A DNA stretch of 64,000 bases from JAICMB01 sp035295125 (GTDB taxonomy: Bacteria; Acidobacteriota; Terriglobia; Bryobacterales; Bryobacteraceae). Both the position numbers and the translations under genes were made by a program. This document shows, one piece after another, positions 32,444-41,802 of this stretch. The stretch covers positions 310,001-374,000 of the forward strand of contig DATGJP010000095.1 of the NCBI GenBank assembly GCA_035295125.1, given 5' to 3'. The first letter of the stretch is position 1. The number at the start of each line of letters is the position of its first letter. A model generated the notes under the pieces. The model was not told the origin of the DNA. It did no database searches and saw only the letters and a program-made list of their open reading frames with translations.

Positions 32444-34392
32444 CGTGTTTCGCGCACCAGCGTCTGGCGCGCCTGGATGGAGCCGGTGAAGCGCTGCGTG
32501 CTCATCCCGGGATCGAAGTGGTTCTTGCCAATCAGAACCTGCGACGGGGCGGTGACCAGCGTGCTGATGGCATGCGTCAGAACCTCGTGTCCATCAATGT
32601 TGACCGTCATCTGGGCCGATGCCGGTGCATAGCTCACGCGGAACTGAATCGGCTGACCGGGCATGGGGATGTCCTGTTCCACCTTGGAATCGCCCGACTG
32701 CGACACAATCCGAAGGCCGGCGGCTTGATGCTCCACATTTAGAGCATAACCGTGGAGGCGCGTTCCCATCGCCAGGAGAGGTTCGCGGAATCCCGGCGGC
32801 TGGGTTGTGAATGTTGCCGTGAGATCGGCAACGACTTCAGGATTAAGCATGGGGCGATATTCGCCGACGGGACTCAGCCGCTTCGCGAGGTGCACGTAGC
32901 GGGCCGGCTGGTTCCCTAGAATGTCGTCGTAGGGTCCGACGATTCCGGCGGCGAGATTGATTACTACGCTATAGCCGACGAGTACAACAAATGTAGCCGT
33001 GATCGCGCGGCGGGGTTGGCTAAGCCCGGCGGTTGCGACCGCTGCGAAGACTGCCAAAGGCAGGAAATCGACTTCGTAGCGCTGCGACATCAGGTGCGTC
33101 GTCATGAGAAAGATCAGAATGGCCATTGATGAGGCGGCGGCGGTCCAGACGACGATGCGCATGCACGGCGGCGTTCGCTTTAAAAGGATCAGGGCGAGGA
33201 TGAGCGGTGACAGCCAGAGTGCGCCAATGGTGGGTTCGATGAAGTACTCAGGGGGGAAGGGGAACGGATTGCGAATCACAAGATGCACCCATGGGAAAAC
33301 CTTTCCGAACTCCGGCGGGTTCAGAAGCATGTAATACAACCCCGGGGTGACGTTTTGAAGGGCTACACCAACGCGATTCTGGCCCGGGCCGGAGAGTTGG
33401 TAGCGAAAGCCGAACTCCAGCGGATTTCCAAATCGTTTGTAGTTGTATGTCGCGAGTAACGCGCCGACGACGAGGATGGGCGCCGCAAAAGCGGTCAGTT
33501 TGCGGAGCGGCCGCTCGCGAGTGAAGATCGCGAGTGCGGCAACCGCGACCACGGCGGCGAAGATCAGATGCGGCCGGCAGCCGACCGCCAGACCGAACAT
33601 CAGTCCTGAAGCGGCCAGCCAGCAAAGGTCGGCTACGTCCGAAGACTCCGGGTGTCGCGGATTGTAGAAGGGTGGCGCAGTCGGTTTCGCCTGTGCATCC
33701 TTCGAAGAATCTGAAGCTGTGTAATACCGTTCCACAGTCCGCGTCACAGTTCCACAGCTACGGGCCAGGAAGTAGATTGCCGCGGACAGGCAGAAGTAGC
33801 CGCTGCCGATCGCAATTTCGTAGGCCCAGACACGGTTCAGCAGGAACGGGATGCCCGTGCAGAAGCCGAGCGCAACCAGGAGCACCGCCAGAAATCCGGG
33901 CGACAAGCTCAGGCCGGCGAGTTTCAACAATCGCAGGAGCGCGGCGCACGAGAACAGATAACCACCGAAGCAAATCAAGAAAAGAGCGAAGTTTTCGGGA
34001 AGATCATGACCCGTGACGATGCGCCACGGCGCAAAGAGGAGTGCCGCCGGTGTCCCGCCGAAGTAAAGATAATAGTGCCGGTTGTACAGCACCATGTCAC
34101 CCATCTTGAGGGACTCGTCAACGGCGGGATCGTAGGGATTCTCGAGGGCGAGAAGTTTTGGCGACGGCTCGATCGGTACGTACAGGTGGCCTGACGCCAA
34201 ACCGCGGCCCAGGTAGTCGTAATAGCCGCCGAGATCGTAGGTCCAATGAAATACCGTGCCGCTCGCCCGGACAGCCCAAAGAAAATATGAGCCGGTCAGG
34301 AGGCTGACACCGATCACGACCGCGCACCGCGCCCAGTTCACGATCGCGTTATCTAACAGATCCAGCCAGATCGCTCGCCAGAACGTCGGCAC
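32440..34392 (-). CDS. Large polytopic membrane protein with C-terminal lectin-like domain, GT-C-like
   Basis: About 650 residues if started at GTG 34392 (TTG 34401 is an alternative; GAAGAG lies upstream). Roughly eleven membrane helices with a first loop WTYDLGGYYDYLGRGLASGHLY, again the GT-C style acidic loop followed by a G-x-LY segment. The C-terminal ~110 residues are beta-rich and external (GYALNVEHQAAGLRIVSQ, MTVNIDGHEV), similar to concanavalin-like carbohydrate-binding folds. The start overlaps the lipoprotein gene by about 44 bases and the end overlaps the next gene by 4. Probably modifies a lipid or cell-surface glycan. Confidence 0.7.
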   Translation of the reverse strand: MPTFWRAIWLDLLDNAIVNWARCAVVIGVSLLTGSYFLWAVRASGTVFHWTYDLGGYYDYLGRGLASGHLYVPIEPSPKLLALENPYDPAVDESLKMGDMVLYNRHYYLYFGGTPAALLFAPWRIVTGHDLPENFALFLICFGGYLFSCAALLRLLKLAGLSLSPGFLAVLLVALGFCTGIPFLLNRVWAYEIAIGSGYFCLSAAIYFLARSCGTVTRTVERYYTASDSSKDAQAKPTAPPFYNPRHPESSDVADLCWLAASGLMFGLAVGCRPHLIFAAVVAVAALAIFTRERPLRKLTAFAAPILVVGALLATYNYKRFGNPLEFGFRYQLSGPGQNRVGVALQNVTPGLYYMLLNPPEFGKVFPWVHLVIRNPFPFPPEYFIEPTIGALWLSPLILALILLKRTPPCMRIVVWTAAASSMAILIFLMTTHLMSQRYEVDFLPLAVFAAVATAGLSQPRRAITATFVVLVGYSVVINLAAGIVGPYDDILGNQPARYVHLAKRLSPVGEYRPMLNPEVVADLTATFTTQPPGFREPLLAMGTRLHGYALNVEHQAAGLRIVSQSGDSKVEQDIPMPGQPIQFRVSYAPASAQMTVNIDGHEVLTHAISTLVTAPSQVLIGKNHFDPGMSTQRFTGSIQARQTLVRETR

Positions 34393-34819
34393 GTTCGGCA
34401 AGACTCTTCGCCGCTTCCAGGTCAGTCTTCCGCGCCTCGGCAGCCTGCGTAATAAAGCTCCGCACGTGCGCCGCGGAATCATTCTGCTGCTTGCTGAGGC
34501 GTTTACCGGCCAGCGACGACAACAGACGTTCGGCATTGGCGAGGTGTTGGTCGATAGTGGTATTCAGCGCCCGCTGCTCGTCCGTGCCGAGTGCGCGGCC
34601 CAGCCGGATAGGCGGTTCGGTGGGCTGCGACGGTTGCTGCACAGGAGGGGTTGGCGTGGCAGGCAAGGGCTTGTTGCGCCTGGGTATCTGTTGTTCGTCC
34701 GGCGTTGAAGGGGACGCCTGAGGGGCTGAGGTGGGTGCAGGAGGCGTGGACAAAGCCCTACGGTGCTGGCAACCCACAACCGGCAGTAACAACGCGAAAA
34801 CAAAAATACGCGCGCGCAT
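34349..34819 (-). CDS. Small lipoprotein, Pro-rich, function unknown
   Basis: 156 residues with a clear lipobox (LLLPVVGC, Cys17). A proline/threonine-rich linker spans ~25-70, followed by a helical C-terminal domain (LNTTIDQHLANAERLLSSLAGK to LAERADVLASDLAG) that looks like a short coiled coil. It begins 12 bases after the sensor-kinase stop and overlaps the start of the downstream membrane protein, so it belongs to the same transcript. A role as an envelope partner of the kinase or of the glycosyltransferases is inference. Confidence 0.78.
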   Translation of the reverse strand: MRARIFVFALLLPVVGCQHRRALSTPPAPTSAPQASPSTPDEQQIPRRNKPLPATPTPPVQQPSQPTEPPIRLGRALGTDEQRALNTTIDQHLANAERLLSSLAGKRLSKQQNDSAAHVRSFITQAAEARKTDLEAAKSLAERADVLASDLAGSVR

Positions 34820-34831
34820 GCAGTCGACGCG

Positions 34832-36721
34832 TCACTTCAGTTGGATTCCGGCGGCTCGGGTGAGACCCTCGTCCTGCATCGCTACGAGCCGGGGAAACCG
34901 TAACCGGAACGATGTTCCTTTGCCCGGTTCTGTGACGAAGTCGATTGTACCACTGTGCATTTGAACGACCCGGAAGGCCAACGCCAGGCCGATGCCGGAG
35001 CCGTTCTCTTTGGTGCTGAAATACAGATTGAAGATCTTGTCCTGGATGTCTGGCGGAATGCCCGGTCCGTCGTCGGAGATCATGATGACGTTTTCCGAGT
35101 TGACCTGACTCGTACGAAGCACCAGGTGTCCGCCCGTGCCCATCGCCTCGATGGCGTTCATCACGATATTGAGCACGGCCTGGCGCATCAGGTCCTGGTC
35201 GGCATTGATCCATAGCGAACCGTCCAACTCGGTCGTAACACCAATTCCCTTGGTCTCAGCGTCGGGTTTCACCAGTGCGGCGGTGTCGCGGGCGAGGGAG
35301 GTGAGATCAACCGAGGTTAACTGGAGATGGATCGGCTTGTTGAAATTCAGGAAGGTCTTAACCACGTGGTCGAGGCGCTTGATCTCGCGGGAAATGATGT
35401 CGATCTCGGGGTCCTCTCCCTCCAGGCGAGCGCGCAGGACCTCGAGGTGCAGCGCCATCGCGTTCAGCGGATTCTTGATTTCATGCGCCACACCGCTGGT
35501 CAGGCGGCTCACGGCGGCCAGACGGGATGAGACATCCAGTTGCAGGGCGACCTGGTGGCGTGTGTCGGCGTCGCGAAGCGTAATCAGGGTTCCAATGTAG
35601 CCTCCCGTCGACTTTTGAACCGGCTGGACACTGACGAGAATCCGAAGAGCCTGCGCGCCGTCGGACGAGAATTCCAGGAGATGCTCGTGCCAAGGCTGGC
35701 GCTGGTCGACGGCTTCGAGGATGGCGCGGCCAAAGCCTGTGGAATTCGAAAATATGTCGCGCATGGAACGCCCGATCAATTCTTCGCGCGACCGTCCCAA
35801 CAGGCGCTCGACGGCGGGTCCGGCCATGGTCAGGCGTCCGTCGGCATCGAACAGCAGGACCGCTTCCTCGAGGCGGCCGAGAAGCTGCTCGATGTTTTGA
35901 CGCAATTCCTGGGCGTTTTGACGGGCTCCCTGGAATTGTTGGCCCAGGATGTTGAGCTTCGATTGCACCGCGGCAAATTCGCGCGTTTCATGCGTGGGAC
36001 GCGTGCTTCCAACCGCCTCTCCGGCGCTGATTCGCTCGATGCTCTCGCTGACGCGCTCGAGGGGACCAAGGACCAGGATCGGAATCAACGCGGCGAGGAA
36101 CATGGCTCCCGCCAGTGAAATCATGAACCCGGCGCCGAGTTTCAGGAAGGCAGGCGTGAGAGAGTTGCGCAGCAGAACCGAGGGAATAATCACGCGGACC
36201 TGAAACAGGGGGAGCGTGGGCGGTCCCGGGGCCGCACCCAGGCCCAGCACCACGGCATAGTTCTCGTGGCGATCGGCCAGGTCCCACAGATTCAAAAGAG
36301 CATTGCGGGACTGCAAACTGGCGAAATCGATAGCCGAGGGTGGGTGCTTGCCAATGAGGTTCTCGTGAAACGCCGCGAGTACGACACCGTTGCTATCCGT
36401 GATCTCGATATCGAGAATGACGCTGGCGTCGGCTACACTTCGCCGCAGCTTCGCGGCTATGAGCGGGTCGGTGCGAATGATCTCCGTTGCGGCGTGCTGG
36501 AAGTCCTGCTGAGACGAAGGCCTCCGGCCCGGAGCCGACATCTGCTCATTGACGCGCTCAACGACATAGTCCTGGACTTCCTCAGCCACAACATGAGCGC
36601 GGGAATGCGCGGCCTCAAATGCCAGGCGCGTGAAGTCGTAAAGATACAATCCCGAAATCGCGATCACCACAACCGCCGCCAGTGCGACGATTGCGATGCG
36701 CAACCGGGTCCGAAGCGACAT
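34832..36721 (-). CDS. Membrane sensor histidine kinase (NtrB/ZraS type)
   Basis: 629 residues. Helix ~8-28, an extracytoplasmic sensor region (~30-190) of single-Cache/PAS-like character, second helix ~195-218, HAMP (~218-265), PAS (~275-390), then HisKA with phospho-acceptor His413 in VAHEIKNPLNA, and an HATPase domain with the usual N and G boxes (NIVMNAIEAM, ISDDGPGIP, GSGIGLALA). It directly abuts the response regulator gene: its ATG at 36721 follows the regulator stop without a gap. The ligand sensed is unknown. Confidence 0.94.
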   Translation of the reverse strand: MSLRTRLRIAIVALAAVVVIAISGLYLYDFTRLAFEAAHSRAHVVAEEVQDYVVERVNEQMSAPGRRPSSQQDFQHAATEIIRTDPLIAAKLRRSVADASVILDIEITDSNGVVLAAFHENLIGKHPPSAIDFASLQSRNALLNLWDLADRHENYAVVLGLGAAPGPPTLPLFQVRVIIPSVLLRNSLTPAFLKLGAGFMISLAGAMFLAALIPILVLGPLERVSESIERISAGEAVGSTRPTHETREFAAVQSKLNILGQQFQGARQNAQELRQNIEQLLGRLEEAVLLFDADGRLTMAGPAVERLLGRSREELIGRSMRDIFSNSTGFGRAILEAVDQRQPWHEHLLEFSSDGAQALRILVSVQPVQKSTGGYIGTLITLRDADTRHQVALQLDVSSRLAAVSRLTSGVAHEIKNPLNAMALHLEVLRARLEGEDPEIDIISREIKRLDHVVKTFLNFNKPIHLQLTSVDLTSLARDTAALVKPDAETKGIGVTTELDGSLWINADQDLMRQAVLNIVMNAIEAMGTGGHLVLRTSQVNSENVIMISDDGPGIPPDIQDKIFNLYFSTKENGSGIGLALAFRVVQMHSGTIDFVTEPGKGTSFRLRFPRLVAMQDEGLTRAAGIQLK

Positions 36722-38146
36722 CTACATACCTGCTTCCGCCTCGGCCGCGCCGTACTCCTTGAGCTTGTTGAAAAGAGTTTTCAGGCTAATGCCCAGGATC
36801 TCCGCGGCCCGGGTCTTATTATTCTTGGTGTGCTGCAGCGTGAGTTGGATGAGCGCCTTTTCGGCTTGATCCACCGTCGTTCCCACTGGCAGGCGGACTG
36901 CATCCGGCTCGACCACCTGCAAACTTGGCCGATTGCCCGCCGCCACGCCAAAATCGTGGGGCAAATGATGGCTCGTGATGGTTCCCTCACCTGCTACAAT
37001 CACCGCTCTTTCCAAGACGTTTCTCAATTCCCGAACGTTTCCAGGCCATGAGTAACGGCGAAATTGATCGATCACGTCGTTCTGAACATCCGTGACGCGG
37101 GTGGTGTGCTTCTGATTCAACATCCGAATCAGCGCCTCCGTCAGCACGGGAATATCATCCAGCCGCTGCCGCAGAGGAGGCAGGTTGATCTGGAATACAT
37201 TCAGGCGGTAGTAAAGGTCTTCGCGCAGCTCGGATTTCCGCAGGGCGTCATCGATATTCTTGTTCGTCGACGCGACAATTCGGACGTCTACGCCGATCTC
37301 GTTCTTTCCACCCAGCCGCCGCACGCGCGAATCTTCAAGTACGCGCAGAAGTTTTGCCTGTGTCCCGACCGGCATTTCGGCGAGCTCGTCGAGCAGAAGA
37401 GTGCCGTGCTGCGCCAGTTCGAAGCAGCCTTGCCGACGCTCGACGGCCCCGGTGAACGCGCCTTTTTCGTGGCCGAACAGTTCGCTTTCCATCAGCGTTT
37501 CGGGCATCGCAGCGCAATTAATTGCCACGAAAGGACCGTTGCTGCGCGGGCTGAGGCGATGAACCGCCCGCGCCACCAGCTCCTTACCGGTTCCGCTTTC
37601 GCCGGTGATCAGTACAGCCGCCTTCGACGGCGCTACCTGGCGAATCATCGAAAACACCTGCTGCATAGGAGCGCAGGCGCCGACCAGGTCGACCAGGACC
37701 CCCTGATATGCCAGTTGCCGCTGCAGCCGCTCGGTCTCTTCGGTCAGGCGGCTTTGTGTGGCGGCCCGTTCCAGAAGCACCTTGAGGGCGCTCGGCTGGA
37801 TCGGTTTTTCCAGGAACCAGAATGCCCCTAGATCGTGGTTGGTCTGGATCGCAGTCTCGATATTTCCAAAGGCAGTCAAAACGATGGCCGGCGGCATAGT
37901 GCCGGTGCTGCCCAAGCGCTTTAAGAGTTCAAATCCGTCCATGCGCGGCATCATGAGATCCGTAACCAAAACGTGGATCGGCATGGAGTTCACTTTGTCC
38001 AGAGCTTCCTGGCCATCGGCCGCGGTTTCGACCGCGAATCCCCAGGATTGGATCATTTTGGCCAGCCCGGCGCGTTGATTTTCCTCGTCGTCGGCGACGA
38101 GCACACGAGTTGCTGGCCCTGCTGCAATGTCACTCATCATTTTCAA
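36722..38146 (-). CDS. NtrC-family sigma54-dependent response regulator
   Basis: 474 residues. Receiver domain ~13-130 with phospho-acceptor Asp63 (VTDLMMPRMDG) and Lys114; AAA+ domain ~150-385 with Walker A GESGTGKE (182-189), the sigma54-contacting loop GAFTGA (229-234) and LLLDELAEM as Walker B; Fis-type helix-turn-helix at the end (TRAAEILGISLKTLFNKLKE). It activates RpoN-dependent promoters when phosphorylated by the kinase encoded next. Two nearby Met codons (38146, 38137) could start it. Confidence 0.95.
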   Translation of the reverse strand: MKMMSDIAAGPATRVLVADDEENQRAGLAKMIQSWGFAVETAADGQEALDKVNSMPIHVLVTDLMMPRMDGFELLKRLGSTGTMPPAIVLTAFGNIETAIQTNHDLGAFWFLEKPIQPSALKVLLERAATQSRLTEETERLQRQLAYQGVLVDLVGACAPMQQVFSMIRQVAPSKAAVLITGESGTGKELVARAVHRLSPRSNGPFVAINCAAMPETLMESELFGHEKGAFTGAVERRQGCFELAQHGTLLLDELAEMPVGTQAKLLRVLEDSRVRRLGGKNEIGVDVRIVASTNKNIDDALRKSELREDLYYRLNVFQINLPPLRQRLDDIPVLTEALIRMLNQKHTTRVTDVQNDVIDQFRRYSWPGNVRELRNVLERAVIVAGEGTITSHHLPHDFGVAAGNRPSLQVVEPDAVRLPVGTTVDQAEKALIQLTLQHTKNNKTRAAEILGISLKTLFNKLKEYGAAEAEAGM

Positions 38147-38167
38147 TTCTACCTATGTCTGGCAAAT

Positions 38168-39064
38168 TCACCCGGCCACTCGCACATTGAGGGCGACCGG
38201 CCGCGGCTTAAGCCACTGCTGGATGGTGGGAAGCGCGGCGGTGGCGGCCTTTTCGCCTAGCTCCACCATTTTGCCCGCACTTTCGAATGAATCCCAAGCG
38301 GCGTCGGCTACATCGGGTGAGATCACGAGATTGCTGCATCGACGCCATTCCTGCTCGAGACGCGTGCTCATCACTTGAAAACAACGATTTACGACAGAGA
38401 ACATACTTCCGGGATCGCCGCACCCGGAAGGGCTCGGCAGGTGCACGGAGATGATGTGGGTCGCGCCCAGATCGCGAAGGGGACGGGCGGGCACTTCCAT
38501 GCTGATCGCGCCGTCGACCAGGCAATGGCCTTCGTGGCGGATGGGCAGGAAAAGGCCTGGGTACGCGCAACTCGCCCGGATCGGCGCGACGACGTCGCCT
38601 TTGTCGCGAAACACGACGGGTTCACCGCTTGCCAGGTCGGTAGCAACGATGGCCAGGGGAATTCTCATGTTCTCGAAACGATTCTGGCGAAGAAGCCGGT
38701 CGAGAAATGTGACCATGCGGTCGCTTCCGGCAAATCCGAGCCGGCTGATGGTCCAGCGAGCCACATCGCGGAAGCGCATCGACTTCGCGGCCTTCTCAAT
38801 CTGGTCCGGATTGCAGCCACCCGCATACGCCGCTGCGACCATCGCACCGGCGCTGATGCCAGAAATACAATGAATCGGAATATTGTTTTTTTCCAAAACC
38901 CGAAGCACTCCGATATGAGCTATACCGCGCGCGAAACCGCCCCCTAATGCGATCCCGATGCGTGGAGTTTGCGGCACAGGCCTGATGCCCGGTGCTCCCG
39001 CAATCCATTTTCGTGTTGCCGACCACCAGTTCTGGGAAACCAGCGTACTGATCGACCCCTCCAT
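38168..39064 (-). CDS. Patatin-like phospholipase
   Basis: 298 residues from the ATG at 39064, which has GAGG and a G-run directly upstream; an open frame to GTG 39127 exists but would run back across the promoter. Patatin catalytic dyad and oxyanion motif are intact: GGGFARG (oxyanion), GISAGA with Ser71, and DGA with Asp184. Predicted lipid acyl hydrolase of the RssA/YlbK-like bacterial group, cytoplasmic or membrane-associated. It lies 21 bases upstream of the NtrC-type gene on the same strand and is the first gene of the seven-gene run. Confidence 0.92.
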   Translation of the reverse strand: MEGSISTLVSQNWWSATRKWIAGAPGIRPVPQTPRIGIALGGGFARGIAHIGVLRVLEKNNIPIHCISGISAGAMVAAAYAGGCNPDQIEKAAKSMRFRDVARWTISRLGFAGSDRMVTFLDRLLRQNRFENMRIPLAIVATDLASGEPVVFRDKGDVVAPIRASCAYPGLFLPIRHEGHCLVDGAISMEVPARPLRDLGATHIISVHLPSPSGCGDPGSMFSVVNRCFQVMSTRLEQEWRRCSNLVISPDVADAAWDSFESAGKMVELGEKAATAALPTIQQWLKPRPVALNVRVAG

Positions 39065-39089
39065 TACCCCCACCTCTCCCACAGATGGC

Positions 39090-39118
39090 CTAATATGTAA
39101 CTTTAGGGATCTGTGCAA
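39090..39118 (-). promoter_or_regulatory. Sigma70-type promoter for the patatin-led gene run
   Basis: On the minus strand TTGCAC (39118-39113) is followed after exactly 17 bases by TATTAG (39095-39090). Transcription would start near 39083, about 19 bases before the patatin ATG. The -35 box overlaps the GTG start codon of the divergent PIG-L gene at 39113. Confidence 0.55.
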
Positions 39119-41614
39119 CTTATCCACCTACCTCTACGCATACAGAGCATTTTTCGTTCCATTTCGCCGGCGGCTCTCGCTTTGCTCATTGCGGCTATCA
39201 CCGCAACCCTTGGCAGTGCTCAGCGTGACCTAGCCGGGGCAGCGGCCACACGCCTTGCTCTCGAAAAGTTGAACGTCACCGGAAGTGTGCTGATGATAGC
39301 GGCCCATCCGGACGACGAGAACACGGCGCTTCTTGCCTATTTCGCCCGCGGCCGCAAGACACGCACCGCTTACCTCTCACTTACACGAGGTGAAGGTGGA
39401 CAGAATCTGATCGGTAGCGAGCAGGGCGATGAGCTGGGCATCATACGGACCCAGGAGCTTCTCGCGGCAAGGAAAATTGACGGCGCGGAGCAATTTTTTA
39501 CACGGGCCATCGACTTCGGATTCACTAAGACTCCGCAGGAAACGTTTGAGAAGTGGGGCCGTGAAAAAATCCTGAGCGACGTAGTGTGGGTGATCCGACG
39601 GTTTCAGCCGGATGTGATCGTGCTACGCTTCTCCGGCACGCCTCGCGATGGCCACGGTCAGCACCAGGTTTCCGCGATTTTAGGAAAAGAAGCGTACTCG
39701 GCCGCAGCCGATCCAAAACGTTTCCCGGAGCAGTTGAAATACGTGCAGCCGTGGCAGGCGAAGCGCCTGATGTGGAACGTATTCGCTTTCAACCGCGATC
39801 AGGAACGCGAGGCGGAAGCCCTTAAGAACCGGATCGAGATCGATCCGGGCGATTACGACCCGGTGCTGGGATATTCTTACGGCGAGATCGCGGGCATGAG
39901 CCGCAGCATGCACAAGAGCCAGGGTATGGGTGCGCCGGAACGGAAGGGCTCGCAGAAAAATTATCTGGTGTTGGTGGCTGGAGAACCCGCATCGAAGGAC
40001 GCGTTCGATGGGGTCGACATTACGTGGGGCCGCGTGCCTGGGGCCGAACGCGTAGGAAAGGCATTGGCCGAGGCTCGCGACAGTTTTGACCCATTGCATC
40101 CCGAAAAGGTTGTTCCGTTGTTGTTGGAAGCCCGCGCAGCGATGGCTGAATTGCACCATCCCGTGGTGGACAGGAAGCGGCGCGAACTGGACGAAGCGAT
40201 TGCGCTGGCGTCCGGTTTGTGGCTCGACGCCACGGCCGACCACTACGGCACCGTGCCGGGCGGCGCGTTCAAGATCACCAAGACCGCGATCGAGCGCGGC
40301 GATCTGGCGATTGACGTTGACGGAAAAAATCTGGCTAAGAATACCCCGGTGACGATGCCGGACACCGCGCAGATCCCCGCGAGCGAGCCATATTCGCAGC
40401 CTTATTGGCTGCGGGAGCCGAAGCAGGGCGACACCTACACGGTTTCGGATCAGCGCATGATCGGACTACCCGAGAATCCACCGGTGCTGGAGAGCAAATT
40501 CCATGTGCGGATTCAGGGCAAGGACATCGAGTTTGCGCGGCCGGTGATTTATCGGTACGTGGATCGGGTGCTGGGCGAGTTGAGCCGTCCGCTGGTTGTG
40601 GAACCGCCCGTGGCCGTGGATGTTCCTACCCGGCCGGCCGTCTTTCCGACCGGCGCCGCCAGGACTGTCGACATTGCGCTGCGGGCGACCGCGCCTTCGA
40701 GTGGTGAACTGCGGGTTGAGGCGTCGGATGGCTGGCGCGTCGAGCCCGCGTCGCAGCCGTTCAAGCTGACCGACGCCGGACAGCAGGCGACTTTATCGTT
40801 CCGGGTGACGCCCCCGAGCGCGGATGCCCGCTCCGATTTGCAGGCGGTTGCCGAAGTCGGTGGGCGATCGATTCGTGTGGGAATCGAAGTGATCGATCAC
40901 TCCCACATCCCCCCGCAGACGCTTTTTCCCGCGGCTTCCACCGGCTTGGTGCGCGCGGACATACGTCTCTCAGTTAAGAACATCGGATATATCATGGGCG
41001 CCGGCGACGAGGTACCGGACTCGCTCCGTCAGTTGGGCGCGAACGTCACGTTGCTCACGCCGGACGACTTGGCGCGCTGCGATCTGAGCATGTATGACGC
41101 GATCGTGACCGGCGTTCGAGCCTACAACACGCGTCCGGATCTGCGTGCCAACGAGCAACGGCTTCTCAATTACGTGCACAACGGCGGCACGGTGATCGTG
41201 CAGTATAACGTGCTGGAAGGCGGATTCGGCGGCGGCAATCCGGAGTTATTGGCGCACATCGGGCCCTATCCGATTACCATCGGCCGGGAGCGCGTAACGG
41301 TGGAGGATGCGCCGGTGACATTCCTCGACTCTTCGAGTCCGCTGCTGCAGAAACCCAATCAAATTACCGAAAAGGATTTCGCGGGATGGATCCAGGAGCG
41401 GGGATTGTATTTCGCATCAAAATGGGATGCCGACTATCATCCGATTTTCGAAACGCACGACCCGGGTGAGAAACCCCTGGAGGGCGGAACACTGTACACG
41501 AAATACGGGAAGGGCACGTATATCTTCTCGTCGTTTTCGTGGTTCCGGGAACTTCCAGCGGGTGTCCCGGGCGCTTACCGGATCTTCGCGAATTTCCTGA
41601 GCGCGGGAAAGTAG
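39113..41614 (+). CDS. Secreted PIG-L (LmbE) family deacetylase, large form
   Basis: 833 residues. The N-terminus carries a signal or anchor segment (~12-36). The PIG-L domain (~55-300) shows the zinc motif AHPDDEN (65-70) and the later His pair in DGHGQHQ (181 and 184), used for N-deacetylation of GlcNAc-type sugars. The remaining ~500 residues include beta-sandwich regions (~370-600) and a C-terminal glutamine-amidotransferase-like alpha/beta domain (VTGVRAYNTRPDLRANEQ, NGGTVIVQYN) that probably has a structural role. The start codon is GTG with AGGGAT upstream. It is divergent from the patatin gene. Confidence 0.88.
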   Translation: MQLIHLPLRIQSIFRSISPAALALLIAAITATLGSAQRDLAGAAATRLALEKLNVTGSVLMIAAHPDDENTALLAYFARGRKTRTAYLSLTRGEGGQNLIGSEQGDELGIIRTQELLAARKIDGAEQFFTRAIDFGFTKTPQETFEKWGREKILSDVVWVIRRFQPDVIVLRFSGTPRDGHGQHQVSAILGKEAYSAAADPKRFPEQLKYVQPWQAKRLMWNVFAFNRDQEREAEALKNRIEIDPGDYDPVLGYSYGEIAGMSRSMHKSQGMGAPERKGSQKNYLVLVAGEPASKDAFDGVDITWGRVPGAERVGKALAEARDSFDPLHPEKVVPLLLEARAAMAELHHPVVDRKRRELDEAIALASGLWLDATADHYGTVPGGAFKITKTAIERGDLAIDVDGKNLAKNTPVTMPDTAQIPASEPYSQPYWLREPKQGDTYTVSDQRMIGLPENPPVLESKFHVRIQGKDIEFARPVIYRYVDRVLGELSRPLVVEPPVAVDVPTRPAVFPTGAARTVDIALRATAPSSGELRVEASDGWRVEPASQPFKLTDAGQQATLSFRVTPPSADARSDLQAVAEVGGRSIRVGIEVIDHSHIPPQTLFPAASTGLVRADIRLSVKNIGYIMGAGDEVPDSLRQLGANVTLLTPDDLARCDLSMYDAIVTGVRAYNTRPDLRANEQRLLNYVHNGGTVIVQYNVLEGGFGGGNPELLAHIGPYPITIGRERVTVEDAPVTFLDSSSPLLQKPNQITEKDFAGWIQERGLYFASKWDADYHPIFETHDPGEKPLEGGTLYTKYGKGTYIFSSFSWFRELPAGVPGAYRIFANFLSAGK

Positions 41615-41618
41615 GCAG

Positions 41619-41636
41619 GACAAGCTTCAGCTTGTC
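41619..41636. repeat. Palindrome after the PIG-L gene
   Basis: GACAAGCT-TC-AGCTTGTC, a perfect 8-bp stem, 5 bases after the stop codon. Its 14-base right part (AGCTTCAGCTTGTC) recurs exactly at 61834-61847. Confidence 0.65.
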
Positions 41637-41646
41637 AGGTTAGACA

Positions 41647-41802
41647 ATGCCAGGCGAAACGCATCCTGAACACATGAAGCACACGGTGGATGAACCGCCG
41701 CCCTTCCTGGGGACGTGGCGTCGTGTGTACCTTTTCGTGGTGTGCTATCTCGCAGCATTGATCTTCCTGTTCTACCTGTTTGCGCGAGCCCTCGCCGCAT
41801 GA
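41647..41802 (+). CDS. 51-residue single-pass membrane protein coupled to the symporter
   Basis: ATG at 41647 to TGA at 41800-41802. The protein begins MPGETHPEHMKHTVDEPPPF, then WRRVYLFVVCYLAALIFL, one membrane helix (~28-48), and ends in a short basic tail. Its stop overlaps the ATG of the sodium:solute symporter as ATGA. Small one- or two-helix proteins are encoded before several symporters of this superfamily (for example DUF485 and DUF4212 types); this one is shorter and I do not recognise the family. Likely an accessory subunit of the transporter. Confidence 0.75.
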   Translation: MPGETHPEHMKHTVDEPPPFLGTWRRVYLFVVCYLAALIFLFYLFARALAA

